Source of the DNA: Thuidium tamariscinum
Taxonomy: Eukaryota > Streptophyta > Bryopsida > Hypnales > Thuidiaceae
Direction of reading: 5' to 3'
DNA: 64,000 nt
Assembly (NCBI GenBank): GCA_947034885.2
Contig: OX344755.2
Span: 7,876,501 to 7,940,500, forward strand
Each line of letters begins with the position of its first letter. Position 1 is the first letter of the stretch. Positions 50,131 to 60,914 of the stretch are shown here, in pieces. Under the pieces are notes generated by a model. The model searched no databases and was not told the DNA's origin. It saw nothing but the letters and a program-made list of their open reading frames with translations. A program made the position numbers and the translations under genes.

Positions 50131-50333
50131 ACGGGAGAGGCACCCAATGCCATCCATTTCTAAGTCAGTTGTTCATTCTAGAACAGAAATGTAGCGGGAT
50201 TGTAGATTGCTTATCGTTTTAGGTCAAAAGGAATAAGCCATGTACTACCTACCTACATTTATAGCCTGAAATGATGGTGTGCTGTAGAAACGGATGGCAT
50301 TGGGTTCAGGTGCGCCATTGGGTGCCTCTCCCT
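50131..50333. repeat. Long imperfect hairpin
   Basis: CGGGAGAGGCACCCAATG and CCATCCATTTC (50131-50160) pair with GAAACGGATGGCATTGGG and CCATTGGGTGCCTCTCCC (50288-50333). The right arm holds an extra 18 bases, a partial duplication. Further out, GTGGTTGGATTGCAA (49560) pairs with TTACAATCCAACCAGC (50370), so the inverted structure may span 49.53-50.45 kb with the TA element as an insertion in one arm. Confidence 0.65.
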
Positions 50334-50501
50334 TAGTTAAGCTCTGGCTTACCTGGTTGTACATTTACAATCCAACCAGCGCAGCGTGAATGTGTGCCAA
50401 CTGCTGCATGATGGACGGCAATTGGTGCCCCGATGCCCAATGTGCCACGAACCTTGAATTGCCACTCAAATTCCAAGTCATTTCTTCTCACTCCTGCCTT
50501 G

Positions 50502-50773
50502 CAGTAAAGGAAATCCTTTTTCTCGTGTCAAAAAATTAAATATTAAATATTAAAAAAAACTCAATTTGAAGACTGTTGTACGTGTACGTCAAGGACATGG
50601 ATCGGGTCATATTCTCAATTTTCCACGACAATTTTATTACAGTAAAGGTTACCCTTTTCTTGTGTCAAAAATTTAAAAATTAAATATTAAAAAAAACGAT
50701 TCAAAGACTGTCACACATGTACGTCAAGGACATGGATCGGGTCATATTCTCGATTTTCCACGACAATTTTAAT
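50502..50773. repeat. Tandem duplication, 138-bp unit, two copies
   Basis: CAGTAAAGG starts both units (50502 and 50640). Each contains ACGTCAAGGACATGGATCGG and ends TTTTCCACGACAATTTTA. The units differ by scattered substitutions and small indels, mostly in the AT-rich middle. Confidence 0.85.
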
Positions 50774-51861
50774 GTGTCATCGTGCACAGGACAGGAAGAG
50801 CACGGCAGGCCAAGGATTGCACATAAGGAGAGAGAGAGAGGAGACTAGCTGGTCACTCACAACTGTCGCAAAAGTGTGCACAACAACACGTGGGCCATTG
50901 CATATTTGGGTTTGCAAGAGGCAAGGGGAAACGTGGGCATGATGAATCTCGGTAACGTTTGACGTGTTCTAGGTTTTCATTGTGAATGTTGGATGAAATA
51001 ATTGGATGATATTTCTTTAAGATGAAAAGGTGACGGATTTTGTGATAGGAATTTGTTACTCAGGGCGTGACATTGCAAAATGAATATAACACAGTTGAGC
51101 CATGACATTCTTGATGTTATGTCCATTTCAAGGAACTTGAAATGGCTCATTACAGTTGTATATTCAAACTTTATCCATCAACATCGAGGTAGGTGTTTTG
51201 TATCCAATGGGTGACAAAGAATCTTTCATCATAGGACAAAAGTGTAACTATTCATCCTCAAATTTTTCATATGAAAAAGAGAGATCTCCTATAGTACTTG
51301 GATTCCTAATGAAACTTTGAACTACAATAGAATTAATCTTAAAGTGAACCCTAGTTTTCAGAAAGGGTGAAGGAAGAAAGTTTAACTAAGAATAGTACAA
51401 AAGGGACATGGCACCAAACTCCATCAGACCTTAGTTTTGATGCTCCAAAGAATTTTGTTTTGTATTCTTTCACCTACTCCGGCTCTGGAACCCGCATTGC
51501 ACACACTTTACAATGAACTCTAATGCAGTGACCAAAATCTTGTAGGACCTCCCCCCAAGCTGTCAATCTCACGCACAACTCTCTCCTTCATGCTGTTGCT
51601 CACGTCCATCTTTCTCATGCTCCCACTTGGTACCATATGTGGAGGTCAGTTTTAGAAATATTTGAAGCAAATTTGAAGCATGTCCAAAATTTTGAAAATT
51701 GTAGAACTATATTGTAAAAACCTAAATAATTTCATTGTTGCCAAGTTTGAATATCTAAAATTATTCTTGAGAAAATTTAGAAAAAGTAATGCATTTATGC
51801 ATGAAAAGAATAAATTAATCCCAATTTGGGGGTGCTGAAAAAGTAGGGAGTGCAAAGCAAC
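50774..51861. other. Spacer, no gene recognised
   Basis: Moderate GC to about 51.0 kb (with a GAGAGAGAGAGGAG run near 50.83 kb), then AT-rich. No conserved frame found. Confidence 0.3.
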
Positions 51862-52092
51862 GGTGCTAGTATGTGAGCATGAAAATGTGAGCATGTGAGC
51901 CTTGAGTATATGTATAAGTAGATATATTGTTGCCATTGAATGTGTTTATAACATAAAGACCCATAATATAGGTACTTTTAATACAAATACACTATAATCA
52001 TAAAATGTTTCTTTAATAAATACACTTATACTATAGGTTTATAGTCTTTTAGGCTCATAGGCTCACACTTTTAGGCTCACATAATAGCAACC
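51862..52092. mobile_element. TGTGAGCC-family inverted-repeat element, copy 1
   Basis: GGTGCTAGTATGTGAGCATG at the left and GGCTCACATAATAGCAACC at the right are inverted. A second inner pair is GTGAGCATGTGAGCC against GGCTCATAGGCTCAC. 231 bp, AT-rich loop, non-coding. Confidence 0.7.
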
Positions 52093-52509
52093 CTCCAAGT
52101 TGTCAAATCTAACTTGCACATACAGTATATCTATAGTGCAAAGTAGAAAGGGAGGGGGGCATCAATTTTTCATCAATTTGCACCAAATTAATGGGCCTAG
52201 TACCAAGCCCTTAGAACATAAATAACAAAATCTTGGATGAAATCACCAAAAAACTTGAAATAAAAATAAATTTAGATGAAATAATTAGATTGTGGATGAA
52301 AATATAATTATGGATATGTGATATGTGCTAATGTGATGTTTTCTATTCAATATGTCGATGAATGTTGAAATTTGGAGCACTGCTATAATATTTAATATCA
52401 CCTTTTTGGCACTTGATTAAAAATGAAGAAAAACTTGGTGCAATGATATGTATTTAATCTCTTCTCACATCATTATACTAATTGCACGTGCATGTTGACA
52501 AACTTTTGG
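52093..52509. other. AT-rich spacer, nothing recognised
   Basis: Separates two copies of the TGTGAGCC-family element. No frame or other repeat seen. Confidence 0.3.
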
Positions 52510-52524
52510 CTTCACCAACTCAAT

Positions 52525-52685
52525 GGTGCTAGTATGTAAGCATGAAAGTGTGAGCATGTGATCAGCCTTGAGCACATATATATACACTATTAACATAGAA
52601 GGTTACTATTATATACACTTATATTATAGGTGTATAGTCTTCTAGGCTCATAGGCTCACACTTTTATGCTCACATAATAGTAGCC
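52525..52685. mobile_element. TGTGAGCC-family element, copy 2, with flanking direct repeat
   Basis: Inverted ends GGTGCTAGTATGTAAGCATG and GCTCACATAATAGTAGCC. The flanks carry a 13-bp direct repeat CTTCACCAACTCA (52510-52522 and 52688-52700), which reads as a target-site duplication or nearly so. A long duplication would favour a Mutator-like (9-11 bp) origin over Tc1/mariner or hAT. Confidence 0.7.
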
Positions 52686-52729
52686 GTCTTCACCAACTCA
52701 TTGGCAATGGTGCCTTTTTGTGTGACATA

Positions 52730-53054
52730 AGGTAGGAGGTCTTTAATGCACGCAAACTCTAAAATTGCCCACCTCTTCAAATGTAAACTATTTGCACATC
52801 TTGCTTTTTCATTCTACTAGCAATGTACAAACAATGTATATTTGAGGAAGTGGGTGATTTTAGAGCCCTAAGCCATCTCAACTTCAAAATTTCACAATTG
52901 GTTCAACAAAGCTTCAAAAATTATGAAATGACTCAGGACAAATGCCAATTCCACTTGTCTTTCATAGATGATTTGGAAAAATATATCAAAAAAGTTTCAC
53001 CTCCCTAAAATTAAATTTCAACTCTTAAATGGGTGCTTTATGGACCTCCTACCT
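52730..53054 (+). mobile_element. AGGTAGG-ended TA miniature element, copy 2
   Basis: TA|AGGTAGGAGGTC at the left and GGACCTCCTACCT|TA at the right, both duplications intact, 325 bp. Interior CAAAATTTCACAATTGGTTC and AAAGTTTCACCTCCCTAAAA align with the other copies. It is the best-preserved copy. Confidence 0.85.
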
Positions 53055-53213
53055 TAGTGTGTATGTAGAATAGAATTGGTTGGGTTTTTTGACCCTCTCT
53101 TCTCATTATATTGCTAATTCTTATAGTAAGATGGTGCAAGGTGTACTGCTTAAATGTATTATTTCTTCTTGTAGAAAATTTGTATCATAGAATAAGGGTT
53201 TGAATAGGGTTTA

Positions 53214-53775
53214 AAGTAGGGGGCTCTAAAAGCAACTTTTTTATATACAACTTTTATAATCGTTAGATGAAATTTGAAGGCATTAGGAGACTACGGGTTC
53301 CTGAACTGTGGGAACGCAGTTTCTGCCCTATGAACTCGAATCCTACGTGGTCGCAATCCTGCCACATAATTTTTTTTAATTTTTTAATTTTGACTTATTT
53401 TCATATTTCAGGACCCACCAATTTTTAATTTTTTTAATTTTTAATTTTTGGTTAAAGCCGGTGTAACAACGGCCAGCCACATTGGGAGCCATTTTGGGAA
53501 CAGGCCCGAAATGGCCTTGTAATGCCCTTAGATCTCTTCTAATGAAGGTACATTTTTCTTTCTTTAATGTATTAATAGTGTGCATTTGAAGAAGTGGTCA
53601 TTTCTTGTGTTTTGCATTTTAACTTCAAAAATTCATAACTAATTTCACAAAGGTAAAAAAAACATGAAACAAGTTGGATTAGATACCAATTCCATTTTTT
53701 TCCCTTGGACAAAAGTCAAGAAATCAAATATGTTTGCACCTCTTGTGACTAGATTTATAGCTTTGAACCTTTTAA
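53214..53775 (+). mobile_element. AGGTAGG-family copy interrupted by another element
   Basis: AAGTAGGGGGCTCTAAAAGC at the left follows TA. The family interior resumes at about 53.55 kb (CTTTCTTTAATGTATTAATA, ATAACTAATTTCACAAAG) and decays near 53.77 kb. The gap is filled by a 284-bp element of the TCTAATG-ended family. Confidence 0.55.
53261..53544. mobile_element. TCTAATG-ended miniature element, copy 2 (nested)
   Basis: CGTTAGATGAAATTTGAAGG and GGCATTAGGAGACTACGG at the left pair with AATGCCCTTAGATCT and CTTCTAATG at the right. It shares GTGGGAACGCA with 45.2 kb. It contains a GC-richer segment (AACGGCCAGCCACATTGGGA). Being inside the 53.2 kb element, it is the younger insertion. Confidence 0.7.
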
Positions 53776-56700
53776 CTTAAATCTTTGCAATAAAAATTTT
53801 GAATTAAAAAAAATTGTGCTAAAGAATTGGGTTAAGAGTAAGGCAAAAAAAATTAAAATAAGATCCACTTGATTTTTATTCTTGAAAAAATTCTTACCTT
53901 GAACAAGCTTGAGATTGTATCTTCAAAAAACTAAATCATTAATAGCTCTAAGATGGAATTGAAATTCTATAATTGCAAAGGTGAGATTGTTCTAGTAAAC
54001 AAACTTGACCATGGTAAGCACTTGCTTTTGGAAAATTACGAAAATTGCATTCATAAATGAATTGTGTAAGTTATTTTTTGAATAAGATATGATGCTTTGA
54101 TTGTCTAAAAAATAATATTGTCCGTAACTTTCTCATCATTTGTCCAAATGAAATGAATCATGTATTTTTATAAAGACAAGAGTATTTTCTATAAGAAACA
54201 AAAGTTTTAAATTTCTATTTTGAGTTTTTGGGATTTTATGGTACTATCTAGAAAACTGTTTTTTGAACTTAGAGTGGCATAACTTTTGCTCCCAATAACC
54301 AATTGAAATAAAATTAGATTCTTGAAATGCTAACTAATAAACATGACTTATTCATTAATAAATTAAGTCCAAAAGAACCCCAACAAGCACATCTTTCACT
54401 ACCTCCTTCCTCCAACCATCCATCTTATAAAATAAAGTGAGCTTTATACAAAATATAAAAATAATTGAAAGAATCCAACAATGTGGCAAATTCAAACCAA
54501 TTCAAACCAAATGGATCATTGAGAAAAAATTGTATAGATACAAATATGGATATTGATACAACTATTGACAAGGATGAAAATTATCCTATATCTTTTTATT
54601 AACAACCAAGTTGATACCAATATTTGTATTTTTGTAATTCCAAATTTTTTTATGAAATTGAACTAAGGTATTTGACTTTATTTTAACTGATTGAGGCTAT
54701 CTACTCAAAATCATTGCTAATGTATTCACACAAGAGTCTAAAGGGGTAGCTACATATGAGTCTTGTTAATGATTTTTTTTTAACTTCGTTTCATGATCCA
54801 TCAACATAGTCATTGCAAATATTAGGTGGATCATCATGTGTGCTCAATGTAAATCAAAAGATTTTTCATGACCTATGTGAATCCACGACCTTTCATAGAA
54901 GAAGCTAAAAGGGAGAGAGGTGAGAATTTTAGAATTCTTATTTAGACTTGAGAAGATTGCTCATGAAAATTGAAAGACTAGTTACTATTCCTCTTCACCA
55001 TCACGCATTTGCAATTGTTTTGTTCAACATCTTTTTATATGTAAAAAAAACTAGAAGTTGTTTTAACTACCCTTGGAGACAAAGCAAACTTTATGTGTAC
55101 AATAGGATCATTTGCTTTAGCTCTACTATGGTGAAAGATAATATACAACAAGGAAAAAAAATCAACATTTATAATTAAGCTATACAAATTCTCAATAGTA
55201 CTTAGATGAATTGACAAATTAGAATTACTTTTGCAAAAACACAATAAATTTTAGTAAGTTGTTTGATATGCAATTCATCAATTCTAAAGACAAAATATGA
55301 ATACAGTTGCCTACTTTTACAAAAGTTAGGTTGCCAAATAGTTTCTTGGTTTTCAAGTTGGGCTTTCATTACTAAAATGAGGCGATCAAAGGCTTTGGAC
55401 TTTGAGTCCCACCACAAAGCAAAATAAGTAAAAAAAATTCAATTGTTTTAAAAAAATTGATTTTTTTCTTGTCCTTTACAATTCTAAATCCTATCATCAT
55501 TTTTTGTATATTGCAACAATTTTTGGGGAAGTCACTACTACTAGAAAAACATTGAAATGAAGTTGTAGTGATGTCTTAAACACAAACAAGGGTCATCTGG
55601 CCAAATTATATAGCAAAAGGTCCTAGTCCTTAACTAAGGAATTATCATCTCAAAATGAAATTCTATGGTAAAATATAGAGAGACATCATAGCATCTATGT
55701 TGAGACTTCTTGACTCCAAATTCAACATCATTGAATGGCCAATTAATTGCTTTAAAGAAAGGTGATAAATATATTATGTACTACTTCATATGCAACAAAA
55801 AGCACTACTCAAAGCCACTTAAAGCCACATAACATTATTCACTAATAGTAGAAGGATTCCATTTAACTTAAAGAGATCCCAAGTATTTAAGATATAATGT
55901 TTATACTATGGATGAAGTGCTCAACCTTCCTAGCTTGCATAAAGGATAATTCTTTGAGCCCATAATCATATGTCTTCAATAATACTTTGCGAACCTATTT
56001 ACGATATCAATGTTATGCAAATCACATTTAATATTAAAGCTTTCCAAAACAAAATTAGGAACTATACATTTTTTTGGTTCATTATTAGTTGTATTTGATA
56101 TTATCTATAAAATCAACATTCCATTTAGTAGGGCCCTTATAATTCTCTCCATAATAAATTTACACTCATTTGTATCAAAAGTAAAAATTTTATAGGCATT
56201 TCAATTCCAATCGACAACTCTTGGAATTATGAACAAGCATTTAAAGATTCTAATTAAAGGTATGTCATCCTGTTGTGGCCAAATGAAATACTATGGCCAT
56301 TTAAGTGATTATTCATCATATTAATGAAATAACACACATTTATAAGAAGTTAAAGTGACATTTTAAAAGTAGGAGTGACTACTTGAAAACAACTTTGTAG
56401 CCACTATAATTATGAGTATGTTGTTCAAATGTAAAGTCCATCTAAGGCCTTAAGATTGTGACCATTTTATGAAATTGTTATAATCATTTTAGACTGGTAA
56501 GATGAGTATTGTTGGTGCACTTCTTCTTATGTTTGATGCAGTCTAGTGATATTTATAAGTTTGAGCTTCAAAAATGATCTTAAAAATTCAAAATAAAAAC
56601 ATGATTGTCAGGAACATACTATTTATCTCTCTAGGATCTTATACATAATCTAATGTTTGGGAATTCTTTTTAGTTTTATCAACTAATTTCCTCCAATTAC

Positions 56701-56939
56701 TACTTAAAACCATTTTTTCAAGTATCAAGTTTGTTTATTTTCTCTATTCTTCATTCACAAAAAAAATTATAAAAAATTAATAAATTTTTTCACCATTTTT
56801 GTGTTGATGTTTCAAATTGTGTAATTTTTTTTCCAATTTCACTAACTAACTTTGAACTAGCCCCTCATTCTCCTTGTACCTTCACACCATCTTTTCACAT
56901 GAGAGTTTTATTGGGACACTGCCACCACTCTCCAAAGTA
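53776..56939. other. AT-rich spacer with scattered fragments
   Basis: No gene. 54.28-54.36 kb carries the GGCATAACTTTTGCTCCCAA family also seen at 9.3, 10.9, 17.1 and 31.1 kb. CACTACTACTAGAAAAACA at 55.53 kb resembles a CACTA transposon end but has no partner. Short frames at 54.95-55.42 kb lack motifs. Confidence 0.35.
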
Positions 56940-57234
56940 CAATAGAACCTCTCTAATTGAATAGGGCCAGGACCATCTAACATTATTAGCTCAGGGAGGT
57001 TTATTGCAATAAAGAGGGAATGCACATTTATGGTTGAAACATGAATGATATAGTTCATTGCATAGAAAACACAATTTTTAATGTCTACACGGTTCTGCAA
57101 GTTGATTGTTGGAAGACACTTGTTTGCTACTGTATATTATTATATTTTTTATTGTTGTAGTTGAAACTGTTGGGGTCTATGTGTCTATAGAGGTTTATCG
57201 ATTTGGAGAGGGTCAAGCAAGAGAGGTTCTATTG
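56940..57234. mobile_element. pogo/Lemi-like miniature element
   Basis: TA|CAATAGAACCTCTCT at the left and AGAGAGGTTCTATTG|TA at the right, with intact TA duplications, 295 bp. The ends strongly resemble the CAGTARAACCTCTMT termini of pogo-type (Tc1/mariner superfamily) elements such as Arabidopsis Lemi1 and animal Tigger. Subterminal GGGAGGTTTATTGCAATAAA and AGAGGTTTATCGATTTGGAG are typical repeats of that motif. Confidence 0.85.
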
Positions 57235-57236
57235 TA

Positions 57237-58663
57237 TCAAACCAACAATTGTAGCCATAGTAGGGTAACTAGTGAAAAAGAAAAAGAAAAGAGTTCCGCC
57301 AATGAAATTCCCTTCCATTTGTTTAAGAAGAAAAAAGAAAAAAGGTAAAAGATAAAGATATCAGTTTGCACAACAATGTGTGTAATGGAGAAGCACATAG
57401 TAATTGATAAAATAAGCTCATTTGGAGCAGATGGTGAGAGATAAGAGTTGGTGGAAGTTTTTCCCATGTAGGAAAATACGAAGATACGGAAATTTTTCAA
57501 AATTTTATTGCAAAAATTAAAATTATTGTGAATTTTTAGAGCCAAAAAAGTGCATGGTACCAAAAAATAATGTTTAGAGTCTCCCAATTCCAATTAGTCT
57601 AAAACTACTTTCCCACTCACTTCTTCCAGACATATGTCATAACATTATAAATCCCATCAAAAAATCAAAAACAAAAAAAAACATTCACCGCTTGATTTCC
57701 ACCCTAAGAGCATTCCCACTGTTTGCATAGGGAAGAGACTTGTGAGGGGTTGTATGTTGCACTCAACTGAGCTAGACCAGGTTTTTTTTTCCTGGCGATT
57801 TATCACCAGATTTGAAATTTGATTCGACAGCATTCGCCACTGTCTGTGGCCCCCTCAAAATATTGCCCTCTGCTGGGAGGGCACACAAGGCTGTTTCCTG
57901 TTCATCTATAGTGCAAAAAAAATACCCTGAGCTGGACGGGCTGTGTTGCACTCTGTGCCCTATAGCTATTCACTAAATGCAGCTTGTCAAAGAGGCAAGC
58001 TCTTCACCTTTAAAATTGAGTTTGACACATGATGCAAGCTTTGGTGATGTAGTCAACAAGAGCTTTTTAATATTGGTATTTATTAATTGAAGGTGCTCTC
58101 CATTCATCCACACAATGCAAGAACTATGGGTCAAACATTGAAAATAGTGTCCATTGTCATATTGCGCCTCAAAGGAGATTCACCATTTGGCCGTGTCTTC
58201 TGTAAAATTGGCTGGGGTTGGCCTCATTCATCACCTCCCCATGCCTCCCATAGGGCACGCATGGTGGCCAGGCCTAGCCATTCACTTATGCTTTCTGTGA
58301 GATGCTCTAAGGTTGGAAGTAGTGCACCCTGCAAGTTTGTTTTGGTTAGTGGTACTTCTCCCTTAATCTTGTGCTCTGTGCATGCAGTTTCTTGACCCCA
58401 ATGTTTACAAAAATAACTTAATATACTCTTCATTATCTTACTAGAACACAACTTTGCCAGCATACTTGGGCAATGGTCCTCCCCATGCTGCAAAGAGATA
58501 TGCTTCTCTAGATACATGTGAAGTACTTATCACTCAATGCAAGGATTGGGGTTGGCTGAGGAACCATACAAGAACACTTTAGTTCAATGCAAACACAGGA
58601 GTCCTCTTTTCAAGAATGCAAAAGGAACCTCTGCCTCATTGGTAAACAATATTATTATTAAGT
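57237..58663. other. Spacer with a GC-richer, unidentified part at 57.8-58.5 kb
   Basis: 57.24-57.8 kb is ordinary AT-rich DNA. 57.8-58.5 kb is distinctly GC-richer and open on both strands for about 100 codons (58087-58395 +, 58517-58224 -). The - frame includes LPTLEHLTESISEWLGLATM. I recognise no family. It may be a decayed coding relic or a repeat. Confidence 0.35.
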
Positions 58664-58665
58664 TA

Positions 58666-59029
58666 CTCCCTCTGTCCCACTAAAAGCTTCCTAATTAGGC
58701 TGCTTTCCAGTCTTTGCATGAAGAATTTGAGAAGCTTTTAAGGTAGGTACACCCAAAAGCGCCAGTTTCTCTACTGTGCCTAGTTCCTGTTATTATGTTG
58801 TTCAAATATTTTTACAGTCTTGTTGGTGAGTGAAAGCATGTTCCAACGCACCAAAGAACAGTGGATTTGGATACCGTATGCAAAAGTTATTAACAGTCAA
58901 AGTGTGTTTTTGAAAGCGCCATCTACAGCCTGGGTACATGACTGATTTTGAAAATCTATGCATGTTGTACAGAGCGCTTTAAGGTCAGGAGCCATTTTGG
59001 GTGTACCTACCTTAATGGGACAGAGGGAG
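58666..59029. mobile_element. Stowaway-type MITE carrying a nested MITE
   Basis: TA|CTCCCTCTGTCCCACTAAAA at the left and TTAATGGGACAGAGGGAG|TA at the right. This is the canonical Stowaway terminus (CTCCCTCYGTCCCA) with its TA duplication. Without the nested element the MITE is about 90 bp and nearly a perfect hairpin (AAAAGCTTCC against GAAGCTTTT). Tc1/mariner superfamily, non-autonomous. Confidence 0.92.
58741..59012. mobile_element. AGGTAGG-ended MITE nested in the Stowaway
   Basis: TA|AGGTAGGTACACCCAAAA at the left and TTTTGGGTGTACCTACCT|TA at the right, 272 bp. Removing it with one TA restores the outer hairpin. The interior, with GTGTGTTTTTGAAAGCGCCA, differs from the 52.7 kb family apart from the terminal AGGTAGG. 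Confidence 0.9.
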
Positions 59030-59284
59030 TATTAAGTAAGAGAGAAAAAAATCCAAGACCCCACCCACCTCCCAAGCATGGAGAGTGGGCCAACCCGCCT
59101 TTTAGATCCCATGAATTTGGTGGACAATTGGTGGACATTCCAATTTCCACTGGAAGACAGGACTGTGTTTGGTACTGCCTGTACCCCAGGTGACAAGCGA
59201 TAAAAAAAGCTCAAAGCTTAGCTTAGTGCCCATTGGTGGAATTTCAAGCATCAGTCCCAAGCTGGCTGGGCACTGGCAGGTGGG

Positions 59285-59854
59285 CAGGACGGTAAATTGT
59301 ACCATCGAAGGTGGGCTTAGCAGGCTGGATTTACCCCAAAGGTAAATGCTGAAATTTTATATTTTTTGCACAATTTTTATTTTTTGCAAATTCTGAATTC
59401 ATGTTTGCAATCAGAGACCTCAAACTAGGTTAGAGAGGTCTATAATATATCCAAAAATACGGCACAAAATTGGGAATTTTTTTACTTTTACCTCCGGATA
59501 CATAAGAGGATTTCTGGGCCCCCAGAAGACTGTATCAGGGGTGTTCCCTGAAATTGTTCCCACTGCTGCAGACCAGCCCCCTATTGGCCTGAATTTTTTA
59601 ATTCTGAAAAATAAAAAGCAAAAAAATGATTTTAAAAAACATTTTAAAAACATTTAATATTTAATTAAAATTTATAAAGAATTAATATTTTCTGACGTGG
59701 CAATCGCTCAACCACATCAGCATTGCGTTCTCAGAGTTTTCATTGCTTTCTCAGCATTTGGGAACTTGCAGTCTTGTAAACCAGCTAGAAATCATCTTAT
59801 GACTCGAGTTTTACCCTCCGGAGCCCACCTTCTATGGTAGGATTTACCGTCCTG
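59285..59854. mobile_element. CAGGACGGTAAAT inverted-repeat element
   Basis: CAGGACGGTAAATTGTACCA and CGAAGGTGGGCT at the left are inverted at the right as AGCCCACCTTCTATGGTAGG and ATTTACCGTCCTG. 570 bp, with no frame of note. The interior is related to 38.8-39.4 kb. No clear target duplication, so the outer limits are uncertain. Confidence 0.65.
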
Positions 59855-60912
59855 CGTCCAGGGTGGGAAAAACGCAATTCAAGAATTTAAGTGTAAAAAA
59901 TATTTTTGGGGCAAAACAACCTCATCACTTGATCCTTTCAATGGCCACTGGCTGTGCGTAATAAGTGAAGTTCTGCAAAGGAGGTAGTTTTACGGTGATT
60001 TGTCAGGGATGGCGCAGTCATTCTATTTGGGGCTCCGATGCCCCCCAAAACCAAGCCTGCTCTCCATTGGAGTGGAGAGCATCTCCTACCCACCATTAAA
60101 GGGGCCCGCCAATAGATTGGGGAAATGGTCGTACCAGATTGGAGCGGTGAAATTCAATCACAATGGCACTGTAGTTGCACTGTAGTTGCACACGGGTAGA
60201 GGCATGGGGCCTATAGTTTTGTCTTTTTATCACGTAGAAATTTATTTTTGTACAGGAATAATGGGGACCCTTACTCTAAGGTGTGAAGAATTTTGGTTTG
60301 TACGTGAGACCTTTGCAACCCCTTTCTATTTATAGGACATCGTATTTTGACCAACGAGGGGCCAATGTGGTGATGACAACACTCGTACAAGAAATACAAG
60401 CATAGATTTTTTTCGTGGCCACCTCATGGCCTTCAAACTCTTCCTTTATAGAGTCTCATCAATTTGCAGGGACGCATGCAACACATGTGCGAAAGGACAA
60501 GAAGTACATTTAAGATGAAGAAATTCAATTCTATAATTGTTCTTTACCGTGTATTTTTGCTAAAGTATCTCAAAACTCATGAAATAGGTTGTTGTGATTG
60601 GTTTGGTGTTGGGAGTCAAAACAATCTTGAAGATCAAAAAGTATCCCATGATGCTCATACAAACTTACACCTTGGTGTTTTACATAGTATAGAAAATATG
60701 TGCAAATTCTAAGAAAATTTACCTCCCACTCAAAAGATTTAGTATGTTGTGGTTAATGTCACTAATGCCTAGTGTGACTAATGTAACTAATGAAGTCTAA
60801 AAAACACCCAAAAATTGTGAAAAATTATGAAAATGCCCCATATTCATACAAACTAACACCTAGGTGCCTTATATAAAAAAAAATTAGGGACTTTATTTTG
60901 GAAAATTCACAC
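59855..60912. other. Spacer, no gene recognised
   Basis: Moderate GC to about 60.5 kb, then AT-rich. An 82-codon frame at 60.46-60.71 kb has no motif. ACTGTAGTTGC is duplicated in tandem at 60169-60191. Confidence 0.3.
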
Positions 60913-60914
60913 TA

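Noticed and set aside
55530-55600. CACTA transposon end (CACTACTACTAGAAAAACA)
   Set aside because: No inverted partner in the window and no flanking duplication can be tested.
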